Source of the DNA: Neobacillus niacini
GTDB taxonomy: Bacteria; Bacillota; Bacilli; Bacillales; Cytobacillaceae
Reading direction: 5' to 3'
DNA length: 64,000 nt
Assembly: GCF_023715415.1 (NCBI RefSeq)
Contig: NZ_JAMBOB010000010.1
Coordinates: 1-64,000, forward strand
The translations under genes were made by a program, and so were the position numbers. Position 1 is the stretch's first letter; every line of letters begins with the position of its first letter. Positions 35,752 through 46,200 of the stretch are shown here, piece after piece. The notes under the pieces were generated by a model that worked only from the letters and a program-made list of their open reading frames with translations, did no database searches and had not been told where the DNA came from.

Positions 35752-36339
35752 TTAAATGGTAATTGATTTAAGTACGTCCCCCACACTCGCTCTAAAAACA
35801 GGATATTTTTGATTATGAAGATCTAAAGATTCCTTTTGCTTACTAAATCCTATCTTAGGAAGGATTCTTTCTCCGTCACTAGAAATAGCAACAGCTCCAA
35901 TTTCTTTAACAACGATACCCAACTTTTCCAATCTTCTTAATTCTTCTGGAATTCCATGAATAATTTTTTTTGCATAGTGAGTTCGATTAACATCGTAGAT
36001 ATCGACAATGATTGAAATAAAATATAAATATACTTCCTTGGGATTTTTATAATCTAAAACCATTTCTGATAATTCCTTTTCCTCAAGTTCTCCCCTAAGA
36101 ATGGATTCGTAATCTTCTTTTACTAATGGAAAAAGACTAAAAATGCCCTTTATTCCAGTATCTGTTCTAAGTACATTATATACCTCAGGATTCTTTTGCA
36201 TGATTTTAAAAACATATTCTTCTGACACATGCCATTCAGCAGGATATATTTTGTAATTAAGGTCTAACATACTATAAATATCACTGGGTATAGCTTTTGT
36301 TATATCAGTAACACTATTTTCTTTATTATTCTCATTCAC
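35752..36339 (-). CDS. Unknown protein, possibly GNAT-like
   Basis: A 195-residue soluble protein I do not recognise firmly. The order of elements (AEWHVSEEYVFKIMQ, GIKGIFSLFPL, VYLYFISIIVDIY, a helix, IGAVAISSDGERILPKIGF) resembles a GCN5-type acetyltransferase lacking the usual Q/RxxGxG/A loop. I start at GTG 36339, which overlaps the stop of the preceding gene (GTGAATGA) and has an ACGGAG Shine-Dalgarno; the ATG at 36408 lies deep inside that gene. Coupled to the membrane-anchored protein at 36332-36826. AT-rich and absent from the B. subtilis region. Confidence 0.7.
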   Translation of the reverse strand: MNENNKENSVTDITKAIPSDIYSMLDLNYKIYPAEWHVSEEYVFKIMQKNPEVYNVLRTDTGIKGIFSLFPLVKEDYESILRGELEEKELSEMVLDYKNPKEVYLYFISIIVDIYDVNRTHYAKKIIHGIPEELRRLEKLGIVVKEIGAVAISSDGERILPKIGFSKQKESLDLHNQKYPVFRASVGDVLKSITI

Positions 36340-36826
36340 GTTCTGCACTCCGTTCCATTTCAATTTTTTCAATAAGCTTCTTGTAAAATTTGCCTTGGTC
36401 AATATCATACAAATGATACGATTTTTTTATAGTATTTCGTGCTTGGGAACATCCTTTTAAAAAATGCTCTATAAATTGTGTCCATGCATTCCATTGTTTT
36501 TTATCATTTCTATTTTGAACAATTTGTCGATGATAAAATTCAAAAATTACATCAAATAAATTTAAATAATAATAAATAAACGCTTCTTGCTTAGCTTGAA
36601 GAAATGGACTTTCTTTATTTTCCTCTTTAGACAATGGATGTTCGTCATAAATTCCCCATAACTCCGGTTCATCTATTAAAATTTTATCAATTTCTAATAA
36701 AAGCTTGTTATGTTCAAGTATAGCCGTATTCCTTATAGTAATTTTATTGAATCGATATGTAATATAACCTGTTACAGCAGAAACAATAAATGAAACAATT
36801 GAGATTATAAGTGCAAGATTATCCAT
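36332..36826 (-). CDS. Unknown protein with an N-terminal membrane anchor
   Basis: The 164-residue protein has one hydrophobic helix at about residues 4-24 (LIISIVSFIVSAVTGYITYR) and a long soluble helical domain rich in aromatic residues (EAFIYYYLNLFDVIFEFYHR). I do not recognise the family. It is the first of two overlapping genes. GGAGGTAGG precedes the ATG. Upstream a dyad ATAGATT-TGT-AATCTAT (about 36875-36891) may be an operator. Confidence 0.7.
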   Translation of the reverse strand: MDNLALIISIVSFIVSAVTGYITYRFNKITIRNTAILEHNKLLLEIDKILIDEPELWGIYDEHPLSKEENKESPFLQAKQEAFIYYYLNLFDVIFEFYHRQIVQNRNDKKQWNAWTQFIEHFLKGCSQARNTIKKSYHLYDIDQGKFYKKLIEKIEMERSAERE

Positions 36827-36954
36827 GCCCTACCTCCATATTTTCATAAATAATCCAAACCTTTTCTACTATTTGATAGATTTGTAATCTATAACTATTT
36901 CATTATTAACGATTTTTGATGCATTAACAAGTATGTTTCTTGATAAAGTAATTG

Positions 36955-36991
36955 AAAAAGCAGAATAGTCCCAAAAGGAACTATCCTGCTT
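36955..36991 (-). terminator. Terminator of the arginine gene cluster
   Basis: Stem AAGCAGGATAGT with ACTATTCTGCTT (one mismatch) and a T-rich tail on the minus strand, directly after argH. Confidence 0.88.
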
Positions 36992-37007
36992 ATTTAAACA
37001 TTTTGAT

Positions 37008-38384
37008 TTATTTTCCTACCCTGGTCTCAGCGAGCTTTATTTGTTCCACAACCTGTGCAGGTGATGTCCCTCCGAAGCTATTTCGAACGGCTACAACATG
37101 TTCTGGAGATAATACCTGATAAATATCCTCTTCAAATAAAGAACTGAACTCTTGGTATTCTTCAAAGCTTAAATCAAGTAAGAACTTTTGCTTCTGAATC
37201 GCATATAAAACAATCTTTCCGATGACTTCATGTGCATCCCTAAATGGAAGCCCTTTTCTAACTAAGTAATCGGCAATGTCTGTTGCATTTGAAAAGTCGT
37301 TATTAATCGCTTTACGCATGATATCTTTGTTTACCGTCATACTTTCAATCATTGGCGCTAACAGCATAAGGGATCCTTCTAGTGTTTCCACTGTGTCAAA
37401 CATCCCTTCCTTGTCCTCCTGTAAATCCTTATTATATGCAAGCGGCAAGCCCTTAAGGACAGTCAGCAGGCCAATCAAATTACCAAAAGTTCGACCCGTC
37501 TTTCCTCTTAACAACTCAGGAACGTCTGGGTTCTTCTTTTGCGGCATAATGCTGGAGCCCGTACAAAAAGAATCATCAAGCTCAACAAATTGAAATTCTT
37601 GGCTTGACCAAATCACAAGTTCTTCCGATAATCTCGAAATATGAGTCATGATAATGGAACCAATCGAAAGGAATTCTAAAATAAAATCACGGTCACTAAC
37701 TGCATCCATGCTATTCGGATAGATTGTTTCAAAACCGAGCAGCTCCGCCACACGTTCACGCTTGATAGGAAAAGTAGTCCCTGCTAATGCGCCAGCACCA
37801 AGTGGAAGCCAATTAACACGCTTTAAGCTATCAATTAATCTCTCCTTATCTCGTTCAAACATCCAGAAATAAGCCATGACATGATGAGCAAATGAGACTG
37901 GCTGTGCACGCTGAAGATGGGTATAACCCGGGATTAATGTGTTAACATTCTCTTTTGCCTGCACAAGCAGAGAATTTTGAACATCCTCAAGAAGTTTAAT
38001 TAATTCCGTTGTCTTTGTTCGTAAGTAAAGGTGCATATCGGTTGCAACTTGGTCATTTCGACTGCGCCCAGTATGAAGCTTTCCGCCGACAGGGCCTATT
38101 TTTTCAATCAATAATTTTTCAATATTCATATGAATATCTTCATCTTCAACTAAAAACTCGACCTCGTTTTGGTCCACCATCTTTTTGATTTCAAGTAGAC
38201 CTGCCTTTATTGTATCGGCATCCTGTGTTGGAATAATGCCACATTCTCCTAGCATTTGAACATGTGCTAAGCTTCCTGCGATATCCTCTTTAGCAAGCTT
38301 TTGATCAAATGAAATCGAAGCCGTAAATTCTTCTACTAACTTATTTGTTTCTTTCGTAAATCTTCCGCCCCATAATTTGGACAT
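37008..38384 (-). CDS. argH: Argininosuccinate lyase
   Basis: The 458-residue fumarase/aspartase-superfamily enzyme splits argininosuccinate into arginine and fumarate, the last step of the pathway. It has [10 protein letters not shown] at the N-terminus, [13 protein letters not shown], the TH-containing [11 protein letters not shown] and the flexible-loop signature [15 protein letters not shown] at 38384 is chosen (AAGGGGGAG upstream) over the in-frame ATG at 38405. Last gene of the nine-gene arginine cluster; a strong hairpin lies between argG and argH. Confidence 0.97.
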   Translation of the reverse strand: MSKLWGGRFTKETNKLVEEFTASISFDQKLAKEDIAGSLAHVQMLGECGIIPTQDADTIKAGLLEIKKMVDQNEVEFLVEDEDIHMNIEKLLIEKIGPVGGKLHTGRSRNDQVATDMHLYLRTKTTELIKLLEDVQNSLLVQAKENVNTLIPGYTHLQRAQPVSFAHHVMAYFWMFERDKERLIDSLKRVNWLPLGAGALAGTTFPIKRERVAELLGFETIYPNSMDAVSDRDFILEFLSIGSIIMTHISRLSEELVIWSSQEFQFVELDDSFCTGSSIMPQKKNPDVPELLRGKTGRTFGNLIGLLTVLKGLPLAYNKDLQEDKEGMFDTVETLEGSLMLLAPMIESMTVNKDIMRKAINNDFSNATDIADYLVRKGLPFRDAHEVIGKIVLYAIQKQKFLLDLSFEEYQEFSSLFEEDIYQVLSPEHVVAVRNSFGGTSPAQVVEQIKLAETRVGK

Positions 38385-38414
38385 TACTAGCTCCCCCTTA
38401 CTCATAAAGAAGGC

Positions 38415-38439
38415 TGCCCTCGAAATGGTTTCGAGGGCA
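38415..38439. repeat. Hairpin between argG and argH
   Basis: Perfect 11-bp stem TGCCCTCGAAA with TTTCGAGGGCA and a 3-nt loop. On the minus strand it is followed by GCCTTCTTTAT, only weakly T-rich. It could be a partial terminator or an mRNA-stability element adjusting the argG:argH ratio. Confidence 0.75.
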
Positions 38440-38444
38440 CCTGA

Positions 38445-39656
38445 TTATTTTACTATCGTTTCTTTAGTATTTACCTCAGAATATACTTTAGTCGGCAGAC
38501 CCCAAATTTTAATGAATCCAACCGCAGCATTGTGGTCGAAAGCATCTCCTTTTGAGTAAGTTGCCAATTCTTCATTATAAAGGCTGTGTGGAGACTTACG
38601 TCCGACAACGGTATGGTTTCCTTTATGAAGCTTAACTCGAATGGTTCCAGAAACTACACCTTGGGTTTCTTCAATAAACGCATCAAGTGCTGCTTTTAAT
38701 GGTGAATACCAAAGTCCTTCATAAATTATTTTAGCCATTTGCTGTTCAACCTGAGTTTTGAACTGAGTCACTTCGCGCGGCAGTGTTAAAAATTCTAATT
38801 CTTTATGTGCATTAATTAAAATTAACGCTGCTGGATTTTCATACACTTCTCTAGATTTGATACCTACTAATCGATTTTCAATATGATCAATACGACCGAC
38901 GCCATGCTTGCCGCCAAGTTCATTTAAGGTTTCAATTAATTTCACTAATGGCAGTTTCTCACCATTAAGAGCAACAGGAACGCCCTTTTCAAATTCAATT
39001 TCAAGGTATTCAGCTTGATCTGGTGTTAATTCGATTGGAGCCGTCCAATCAAAGGCTGCTTCAGGTGCCTCTGCCCATGGATCCTCTAACACACCAGCCT
39101 CACAAGCACGTCCCCAAATATTAGCGTCAATTGAGAATGGATTGTCTAAGTCTACTGGAATTGGAATACCGTTTTCCTGTGCATATTTTATTTCTTCATC
39201 ACGAGTCATTCCCCATTCACGAACGGGTGCAACAACCTTTAGGTTTGGATTTAGCGCTTGAATGGAAACTTCAAAACGAACCTGGTCATTCCCTTTACCA
39301 GTACAGCCATGAGCCACAGCTGCAGCCCCTTCTTTTTCAGCCACTTCAACCAATAATTTAGAAATTAATGGACGAGATAACGCTGATGATAGTGGATATT
39401 TACCTTCATATAAGCAATTTGCCTTTAAAGCTGGCAAAATATATTCTTTTGCTAGTAATTCCTTTGCATCAATCATATAAGCTTTAACAGCTCCTACATT
39501 CAATGCCTTTTGTTTAATCGCTTCTAGATCCTTTCCCTCACCAACATCAAGACCTAGTGCAATGACATCATAGCCATATTTCTCCTGAATCCATTTCACT
39601 GAAACCGAAGTATCTAAACCGCCTGAATATGCTAAAACAATTTTTTCCTTAGCCAT
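38445..39656 (-). CDS. argG: Argininosuccinate synthase
   Basis: The 403-residue enzyme condenses citrulline and aspartate with ATP. It has the PP-loop [14 protein letters not shown] at residues 9-22, [14 protein letters not shown] and the C-terminal [17 protein letters not shown] at 39656 follows GGGGAGA; the extension to 39674 has no Shine-Dalgarno. An ARG box and a good -10 sit just upstream, so argGH can be transcribed separately from argC-argF. Confidence 0.97.
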   Translation of the reverse strand: MAKEKIVLAYSGGLDTSVSVKWIQEKYGYDVIALGLDVGEGKDLEAIKQKALNVGAVKAYMIDAKELLAKEYILPALKANCLYEGKYPLSSALSRPLISKLLVEVAEKEGAAAVAHGCTGKGNDQVRFEVSIQALNPNLKVVAPVREWGMTRDEEIKYAQENGIPIPVDLDNPFSIDANIWGRACEAGVLEDPWAEAPEAAFDWTAPIELTPDQAEYLEIEFEKGVPVALNGEKLPLVKLIETLNELGGKHGVGRIDHIENRLVGIKSREVYENPAALILINAHKELEFLTLPREVTQFKTQVEQQMAKIIYEGLWYSPLKAALDAFIEETQGVVSGTIRVKLHKGNHTVVGRKSPHSLYNEELATYSKGDAFDHNAAVGFIKIWGLPTKVYSEVNTKETIVK

Positions 39657-39677
39657 TTTGTATTCTCCCCGCATCTA

Positions 39678-39695
39678 TATGAATTAATATTCAAT
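39678..39695. promoter_or_regulatory. ARG box (ArgR/AhrC operator) before argG
   Basis: TATGAATTAATATTCAAT contains the perfect palindrome TGAAT-TAAT-ATTCA and matches the ARG box consensus WNTGAATWWWWATTCANW. It covers the expected transcription start behind the -10 TATAAT (39706-39711, minus strand), a position for repression by arginine-bound AhrC/ArgR. Confidence 0.85.
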
Positions 39696-39705
39696 CAATA
39701 GAATT

Positions 39706-39711
39706 ATTATA
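39706..39711 (-). promoter_or_regulatory. -10 element of an argG promoter
   Basis: A consensus TATAAT on the minus strand with an AT-rich region but only a weak -35 17 bp upstream. Together with the ARG box it suggests an internal promoter for argGH. Confidence 0.55.
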
Positions 39712-39734
39712 CATAATAATGAAAATAAAATCTA

Positions 39735-40712
39735 CTATTCTAGTAAAAGTTTTAAAATTGCTTTTTGAGCATGAAGTCTATTTTCTGCTTCATCAAACAC
39801 CACAGAATGCGGGCCATCAATAATTTCTGCTGTTACCTCTTCTCCACGGTGTGCAGGTAAGCAATGTAAAAAGATATAATCTTTTTTAGCATACTGACAT
39901 AGTTCAGTATTTACTTGATAGTCTCCTAGATCTTTTAGTCTCTTTTGGGTTTCTGCTTCTTGGCCCATACTGGTCCAAACATCTGTGACAACAATATCCG
40001 CATCCTTTATGGCATCTACCGGATTATGTGTAACCGTAATTTTGCTGCCCGTTAATTTGCCAGTTTCAATCGCTTTTTCTGTGATTTTCCCATCAGGTAG
40101 GTACCCAGGAGGGCTTGCAACGCTGATATGCATTCCAACCTTTGCTGCCCCTTCCATTAATGAATGAGCCATATTATTGTTTCCGTCACCCAAATAGCAC
40201 ATTTTTAATCCGGCCAATTTGCCTTTGTGCTCTTGAATTGTTAATAAATCTGCCATCACTTGAGTCGGATGGTGCAAATCAGTTAAACCGTTTATAACTG
40301 GAACGGTTGCATGCTCTGCCAATTCTTTAACTGAGTCGTGTGAGAACGTTCTAATCATCATACAATCGATATAACGTGATAAGACTTTTGCTGTATCTGA
40401 AATGCTTTCTCCTCTACCTAACTGAATATCCCTTGAACTTAAGAATATTGCATGCCCTCCTAATTGGAGCATCCCTACCTCAAAGGAAACTCTAGTACGA
40501 GTAGAAGACTTTTCAAATATCATCCCTAGAACCTTTCCGCTCAAATAAGGATGTGGTTTTCCTTGTTTTTGAAGACTCTTTAGTTCCTTTGCTTCCTCTA
40601 ATAGGTAGAGAATTTCATCAGGTTGAAAATCAGACAAGGATAAGAAATCCTTGCCTTTTAATTGTGGCTGCTGCGGTAAACCCTTTGCGTTCCATTTAAT
40701 TACATTAGACAT
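39735..40712 (-). CDS. argF: Ornithine carbamoyltransferase, anabolic
   Basis: The 325-residue enzyme makes citrulline from ornithine and carbamoyl phosphate. The carbamoyl-phosphate motif STRTR, the HPTQ motif in DLHHPTQVMADLL and the ornithine-loop HCLPAHRGEEV are all present. ATG at 40712 overlaps the end of carB by eight bases, giving translational coupling; the in-frame GTG at 40721 is less likely. Confidence 0.97.
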   Translation of the reverse strand: MSNVIKWNAKGLPQQPQLKGKDFLSLSDFQPDEILYLLEEAKELKSLQKQGKPHPYLSGKVLGMIFEKSSTRTRVSFEVGMLQLGGHAIFLSSRDIQLGRGESISDTAKVLSRYIDCMMIRTFSHDSVKELAEHATVPVINGLTDLHHPTQVMADLLTIQEHKGKLAGLKMCYLGDGNNNMAHSLMEGAAKVGMHISVASPPGYLPDGKITEKAIETGKLTGSKITVTHNPVDAIKDADIVVTDVWTSMGQEAETQKRLKDLGDYQVNTELCQYAKKDYIFLHCLPAHRGEEVTAEIIDGPHSVVFDEAENRLHAQKAILKLLLE

Positions 40713-43700
40713 GCTCCACACCGCTCTCTTTGATATTGTAATATTCCGTTACAGTAAGTACCTCTGATTGAGTAAAGGTTTGAGCCTGAAGACTAACCAT
40801 CGCCTCAACAGTATCTAGATGGGTAAATACCGGTACATTGTAGCGGGTCGCTTGTTCACGAATGTAAAAACCAAATTTAATTTTATTTCTTCCTTGGTTC
40901 GGTATATTAATGACAGCTTGAATACTATTATTTTTGAAAAGTTCATCTACATCCTGGTTATCCTTAATCACCTTTTCAATGGTAAAGCCCTTTTCTTGAA
41001 GGAATCTTGCTGTCCCTTCTGTTGCAGTTAGCTTGTAATTCTGATTCACAAATTGCTGCAGTATTGGAAGGCTGGCAGGTTTCTCACGGTCAGAAATCGA
41101 ACAGAATAAATAGTGCTCTTGTTCATCACTTGTTGCAGGAAGTGCCTTTTCAAGCGCTTCATGGAAGGTTGCTCCTAAACCTAAAACTTCACCTGTTGAT
41201 TTCATTTCTGGTCCAAGGACGTGGTCGACTCCCTTTAATTTGCTTCTTGAAAATATAGGTGCCTTAACCGAATAGTAATTTGGCTCTGGTAATAAACCAG
41301 TTTCATTTGATAGAGATTCCAAGGATACACCTAGTTGAGCCATTACTGCCCACTCTATCATTGGAATTCCTGTAACCTTGCTCATAATAGGAACCGTACG
41401 TGAAGAACGTGGATTCACTTCTAAGACTAGTACTTGATTCTTATAAATGACAAATTGGATATTCATAATGCCAATAATCGGTGAGGTTCTGGCTATTTTT
41501 TCAGCATAATCAATTAATGTTTCTTTTACCTCATCCGCTAATGAAATCGGTGGAAAAACACTAATACTATCTCCAGAATGAACGCCAGCTCTTTCGATAT
41601 GTTCAAAAATTCCTGGGACAATAACATTCTTTCCATCACTAATGACATCCACTTCACATTCTAATCCAGGTATATAGGTGTCAACTAATAATGGCCACAT
41701 TTTTTCTTGTGAAGAGTTTTCTTCAAGCTGAGTGATATAATAGTTTAATTCGTCTTCTGTAAAAATAGTAAACATCGATTGGCCGCCAATGACGTAGGAA
41801 GGACGTACCAATACGGGATAACCAAGTCTTGCTGCAGCTGCCAGCAATTCATCTTTATGTGATACAGTCTCCCCTACAATATGTGGGATGTTTAGACCTT
41901 CAAGCAACTGATAAAATTCTTTACGGTCCTCGAAACGGTCAACATTTTCCACCGTTGTGCCTAAAATCTTTACGCCTTCTTCTTCGAGGTCATGTGCCAA
42001 GTTAATCGCCGTTTGACCACCGAACTGAATTAACACACCTTCTACCTTCTCTTTTTCAATAACAGTAAGAACATCTTCTGCTGTTAATGGTTCAAAGTAA
42101 AGGCGATCAGCAACAGAGTAATCTGTACTGACTGTTTCAGGGTTATTGTTAATTACGACTGCCTCATAGCCCAGCTTCTTAATCGCTTTTGCAGCATGTA
42201 CAGAGCAGTAATCAAATTCAATTCCCTGTCCAATCCGAATCGGTCCTGAACCAAGAACTAGAATCTTCTTACTGTTTGTTTCTTCTACCTCATCTGCTCC
42301 AAGCCAAGTCGAATAGTAATAAGGAGTAACCGCATCAAATTCTGCCGAACAGGTATCAACCATTTTGTAGCCTGGTTTCCAGTTGAGTTCTTTCCATTTA
42401 CTTCTTACTTGTTTTTCATCGATACTGTAAATTTGTGAAAGGTATTTATCGGAAATATTATGACGCTTCGCTGTTTTTAATAATGAAAGTGGTGCTTCAC
42501 TCCATGTATAAGAAGCTAATTCCACTTCTAAAGCGACGATTGCGTTGATTTTGTTTAAAAACCATGAATCGATTTCTGTTAACTGCTTAATTTCCTCAAG
42601 GGAAATACCTCTTCTGAATGCTTCTGCTATCATAAATAATCTTTGATCATTTGGTCTTTCAAGCTTTTCAAATAAGACATCATTGTCTATAGTTTTATTT
42701 GATTCTAGACAAAGTCTAAATATATTTAATTCCATTGAGCGGATTGCCTTATTTAGTGCCCCTTCAAAGGTACGGTCAATCGCCATTACTTCACCGGTAG
42801 CTTTCATTTGTGTGCCTAATGTACGGTCTGCTTCTGGAAATTTATCAAATGGGAAACGCGGAAGCTTAACAACAATATAATCGATTGCTGGTTCAAAGGA
42901 TGCAAAGGTGTTGCCTGTTATAGGGTTCACAATCTCATCCAAATGATAACCAACCGCACATTTAGCTGCTGTCCTAGCAATTGGATAACCGGTAGCCTTT
43001 GACGCTAAAGCGGAAGAACGGCTTACCCTTGGGTTTACCTCGATTATGCAATACTGATTTGACAAAGGGTTAAGAGCAAACTGGATATTACAGCCGCCGA
43101 TGATTTCTAATTCTCGTATTACTTTTAGAGAAGAATTTCGCAGCATTTGATATTGGACATCCGTCAAGGTTTGCGATGGTGCAACAACTATGGAGTCACC
43201 TGTATGAACTCCAACTGGGTCCATATTTTCCATATTGCAAACAATGATACAGGTGTCATTGGCGTCCCTTATGACTTCATATTCAATTTCCTTCCAGCCT
43301 TTAATGCTTCTTTCAACGAGGACCTGATGAATCGGGCTGGCTGCTAATCCCTTCTTCAGAACATTCTCAAGTTCTTCATCATTATGGGCAAAGCCGCCGC
43401 CGTGTCCGCCAAGAGTATAGGCTGGACGGATGATTACAGGAAAACCAATTTCATTAACGAACGATACACCCTCCTCGTACGTATGAATAATCGCAGATTC
43501 TGGAATCGGTTCGTCAATCTTTATCATTAAACTGCGGAACCGATCGCGGTCCTCGCCATTTTTTATCGATTCTACAGAGGTTCCTAACAACTCTACATTG
43601 TATTTTTGAAGAATACCTTTTTCATAGAGTTCAACCGTTAGATTTAAACCCGTTTGACCACCTAAAGTACCAATAATTCCATCAGGCTTTTCTTTTAGAA

Positions 43701-43932
43701 TAATTTTTTCAATGGTCTCTACATTTAATGGTTCGATATATACCTTATCGGCAACAGTTTCATCCGTCATAATCGTTGCAGGATTATTATTGATTAAAAC
43801 CACCTGTATTCCCTCTTCTTTAAGAGCGATACAGGCTTGTGTTCCCGCATAATCAAATTCTGCTGCCTGCCCGATTACAATCGGACCTGATCCAATTACT
43901 AATACTTTTTTTAGGTTTTTATTTAATGGCAT
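40705..43932 (-). CDS. carB: Carbamoyl-phosphate synthase large subunit, arginine-linked
   Basis: The 1075-residue synthase has two homologous ATP-grasp halves (each beginning VLVIGSGPIVIGQAAEFDY and ILVLGSGPIRIGQGIEFDY) and a C-terminal allosteric MGS-like domain. With CarA it makes carbamoyl phosphate from bicarbonate, glutamine and two ATP. Location inside the arginine cluster marks it as the arginine-specific copy; a separate pyrimidine pyrAB copy is expected elsewhere, as in B. subtilis. It overlaps the end of carA by 14 bases. Confidence 0.97.
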   Translation of the reverse strand: MPLNKNLKKVLVIGSGPIVIGQAAEFDYAGTQACIALKEEGIQVVLINNNPATIMTDETVADKVYIEPLNVETIEKIILKEKPDGIIGTLGGQTGLNLTVELYEKGILQKYNVELLGTSVESIKNGEDRDRFRSLMIKIDEPIPESAIIHTYEEGVSFVNEIGFPVIIRPAYTLGGHGGGFAHNDEELENVLKKGLAASPIHQVLVERSIKGWKEIEYEVIRDANDTCIIVCNMENMDPVGVHTGDSIVVAPSQTLTDVQYQMLRNSSLKVIRELEIIGGCNIQFALNPLSNQYCIIEVNPRVSRSSALASKATGYPIARTAAKCAVGYHLDEIVNPITGNTFASFEPAIDYIVVKLPRFPFDKFPEADRTLGTQMKATGEVMAIDRTFEGALNKAIRSMELNIFRLCLESNKTIDNDVLFEKLERPNDQRLFMIAEAFRRGISLEEIKQLTEIDSWFLNKINAIVALEVELASYTWSEAPLSLLKTAKRHNISDKYLSQIYSIDEKQVRSKWKELNWKPGYKMVDTCSAEFDAVTPYYYSTWLGADEVEETNSKKILVLGSGPIRIGQGIEFDYCSVHAAKAIKKLGYEAVVINNNPETVSTDYSVADRLYFEPLTAEDVLTVIEKEKVEGVLIQFGGQTAINLAHDLEEEGVKILGTTVENVDRFEDRKEFYQLLEGLNIPHIVGETVSHKDELLAAAARLGYPVLVRPSYVIGGQSMFTIFTEDELNYYITQLEENSSQEKMWPLLVDTYIPGLECEVDVISDGKNVIVPGIFEHIERAGVHSGDSISVFPPISLADEVKETLIDYAEKIARTSPIIGIMNIQFVIYKNQVLVLEVNPRSSRTVPIMSKVTGIPMIEWAVMAQLGVSLESLSNETGLLPEPNYYSVKAPIFSRSKLKGVDHVLGPEMKSTGEVLGLGATFHEALEKALPATSDEQEHYLFCSISDREKPASLPILQQFVNQNYKLTATEGTARFLQEKGFTIEKVIKDNQDVDELFKNNSIQAVINIPNQGRNKIKFGFYIREQATRYNVPVFTHLDTVEAMVSLQAQTFTQSEVLTVTEYYNIKESGVEHV

Positions 43933-45004
43933 AACGTTTATCTCCCACGGAATTTATCTGATAAACAAATTCTTCTAGAATGTATTGTGTGTCACTTGGT
44001 CCTGGATGTGCTTCCGGGTGAAATTGAACGGTTTGAATCGGAAAGCGTCGGTGCTTTAATCCTTCGATGGATTTATCATTAACGTTACGGTATGTGATTT
44101 GAAAAACCTGAGCATCAACGCTCTCGTCAACAACAACATATCCGTGATTTTGTGCTGTAATTTTAACCTTACCTGTTGCTAATTCTTTAACAGGATGATT
44201 GCCGCCACGGTGTCCGTAGGCAAGTTTTTCCGTTTTTGCTCCATAAGCTAGGGCAATTAACTGATGCCCCAGGCAGATGCCTAGAGTTGGATAGTGTTGT
44301 GTAATCTTTTTGATTTCTGGAAACCATTGTTTCAGTGCCATTGGATCTCCAGGCCCGTTACTTAATAACACACCGTCTGGCTTTAAGGCCTTGATTTTTT
44401 CAAAAGAGGTATTAAAAGGGACGATGGTCACACAACAATTTTCATCTAGCAACGCATTCAATATTGATTTTTTATATCCAAAGTCGATAAGGACAACGTG
44501 TGGTCCTTCATTTTTGAAGTATTGCACTTTTTCAGTTGAAACTTTCTCTACCCAAAATGGTATCGTTTTATTTTCATCAAAAGTTTCTTGTTTAGATTTA
44601 CTTAAATATCCTTTTACCGTTCCGCGGCTTCGAATCGTTTTAACAAGTAATCTTGTGTCGACGCCTGCAATTCCTGGAACGCCTGCCTGCATTAGTTTTT
44701 CAGAAAATTTATTAATAGATTGGTAATGGCTTGGTGTTTCACATAAATCACCAATCACCACTCCTGCCAAGGAAGGCGAAATACATTCATCATCCATCGC
44801 ATTAATTCCATAGTTTCCGATTATTGGATAGCAGAATGTTATGAGCTGTCCTGCATAAGAAGGATCTGTAATGATCTCCTGGTAGCCAGTCATACTTGTG
44901 TTAAATACAACTTCACCGATTGAATCCTTGTTTGCACCTATTAGTATTCCTTCAAAAACTTCTCCGGTTTCCAAAGTAAGATATCCCTGTTCCAAAACAC
45001 TCAC
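43919..45004 (-). CDS. carA: Carbamoyl-phosphate synthase small subunit, arginine-linked
   Basis: The 361-residue glutaminase subunit has the N-terminal CPSase domain (LTLETGEVFEG, NTSMTGYQEIITDPSY) and a class I amidotransferase domain with the nucleophile cysteine in GICLGHQL and the His-Glu pair in QFHPEAHPGP. It supplies ammonia to CarB. It begins with a GTG that overlaps the argD stop (GAGTGAGTG) and has AAAGGCGAG before it. Confidence 0.96.
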   Translation of the reverse strand: MSVLEQGYLTLETGEVFEGILIGANKDSIGEVVFNTSMTGYQEIITDPSYAGQLITFCYPIIGNYGINAMDDECISPSLAGVVIGDLCETPSHYQSINKFSEKLMQAGVPGIAGVDTRLLVKTIRSRGTVKGYLSKSKQETFDENKTIPFWVEKVSTEKVQYFKNEGPHVVLIDFGYKKSILNALLDENCCVTIVPFNTSFEKIKALKPDGVLLSNGPGDPMALKQWFPEIKKITQHYPTLGICLGHQLIALAYGAKTEKLAYGHRGGNHPVKELATGKVKITAQNHGYVVVDESVDAQVFQITYRNVNDKSIEGLKHRRFPIQTVQFHPEAHPGPSDTQYILEEFVYQINSVGDKRYAIK

Positions 45005-46200
45005 TCGCCTTTCTCTATACCTTGGAAAATTATTTCCAATGCCTTGATGAATTCGTTCATTTCTTCTTTTGATGCTGTTAAAGGCGGTAGTATTCTCACT
45101 ACATTTGGTCCCGCTGTTAGGATCAACAGTTGATTTTCAATTGCTTTTTGAACAATTTTTGGTGCCTTATCTCCAACTACAATCCCCTTTAATAGCCCTT
45201 TTCCTCTAACTTCTTTTATAAAAGTGTACTTTTCTTTGAACTGGGTTAGCAGCTCATCTAGGTAAACAGAAATTTCATTTACGTGCTTCAACAAATTACT
45301 TTCAGTAATATGTTTTATAGTTGCGACACCAGCTGCAGTAGCTAATGGATTCCCCCCAAAAGTACTTCCGTGGCTTCCTGGGTCAAAGCCCTTTGCTGCC
45401 TTTTCTTTCGCTATGATAGCCCCAATCGGAAACCCTGATCCTAGACCTTTTGCTACACTAATCACATCCGGCTCTATACCGTATTGTTCATATGCAAACA
45501 GTGTACCGGTCCTTCCAATCCCAGTTTGGATTTCATCAACCATTAACAGGATGTCTTTCTCTTTACAGATTTCTGCAATTTTCTTTACCCATTCCTGATT
45601 TGCCGGAATGACTCCACCTTCACCCTGGACGAGCTCGAGTAAAATCGCTGCTGGCTGAAGTGTTTTTAGTTGATCAAGTGCTTCGATATCATTAAATGGC
45701 AGATAACTAAAGCCTTTTACTAAGGGCGCAAATCCCTGTTGGATTTTCTCCTGACCAGTGGCTGATAAAGTAGCCAAAGTTCTGCCGTGAAAGGATTGCT
45801 GAAAGGTAATGACTCCAAAAGAATCTGTTCCTTTTACTTTCTGTGCGTATCTTCTTGCGAGCTTAATGGCCGCCTCATTTGCTTCCGCGCCGCTGTTGCA
45901 AAAGAAGACCTGGTCTCCACAACTATTGGCTGTCAGCAGTGCCGCAAGTTCCTGTTGATTTGGAATGTTATAAAGGTTTGAACAGTGCCAAAGATTTTGC
46001 AGCTGCTCTTCAAGCTTTGCTTTAACCACATCAGGCACATGGCCTAAGTTGCATGTTGCAATACCTGAAGTAAAATCTAAATATTTTTTCCCTTGATCGT
46101 CCCATACATAGCTTCCTTTCCCCTTAACCAACGTAATAGGAAAGCGGCTATACGTAGCCATTACTGACGAAATGGGGGAAACGGAAGTGTTAATGGTCAT
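45001..46200 (-). CDS. argD: Acetylornithine aminotransferase
   Basis: A 399-residue class III PLP aminotransferase that converts N-acetylglutamate semialdehyde to N-acetylornithine. It shows FCNSGAEANEAAIKLAR, SFHGRTLATLSATGQ, LMVDEIQTGIGRTG and the PLP lysine in SVAKGLGSGFPIGA. It overlaps argB by one base and carA by four. Confidence 0.96.
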   Translation of the reverse strand: MTINTSVSPISSVMATYSRFPITLVKGKGSYVWDDQGKKYLDFTSGIATCNLGHVPDVVKAKLEEQLQNLWHCSNLYNIPNQQELAALLTANSCGDQVFFCNSGAEANEAAIKLARRYAQKVKGTDSFGVITFQQSFHGRTLATLSATGQEKIQQGFAPLVKGFSYLPFNDIEALDQLKTLQPAAILLELVQGEGGVIPANQEWVKKIAEICKEKDILLMVDEIQTGIGRTGTLFAYEQYGIEPDVISVAKGLGSGFPIGAIIAKEKAAKGFDPGSHGSTFGGNPLATAAGVATIKHITESNLLKHVNEISVYLDELLTQFKEKYTFIKEVRGKGLLKGIVVGDKAPKIVQKAIENQLLILTAGPNVVRILPPLTASKEEMNEFIKALEIIFQGIEKGE

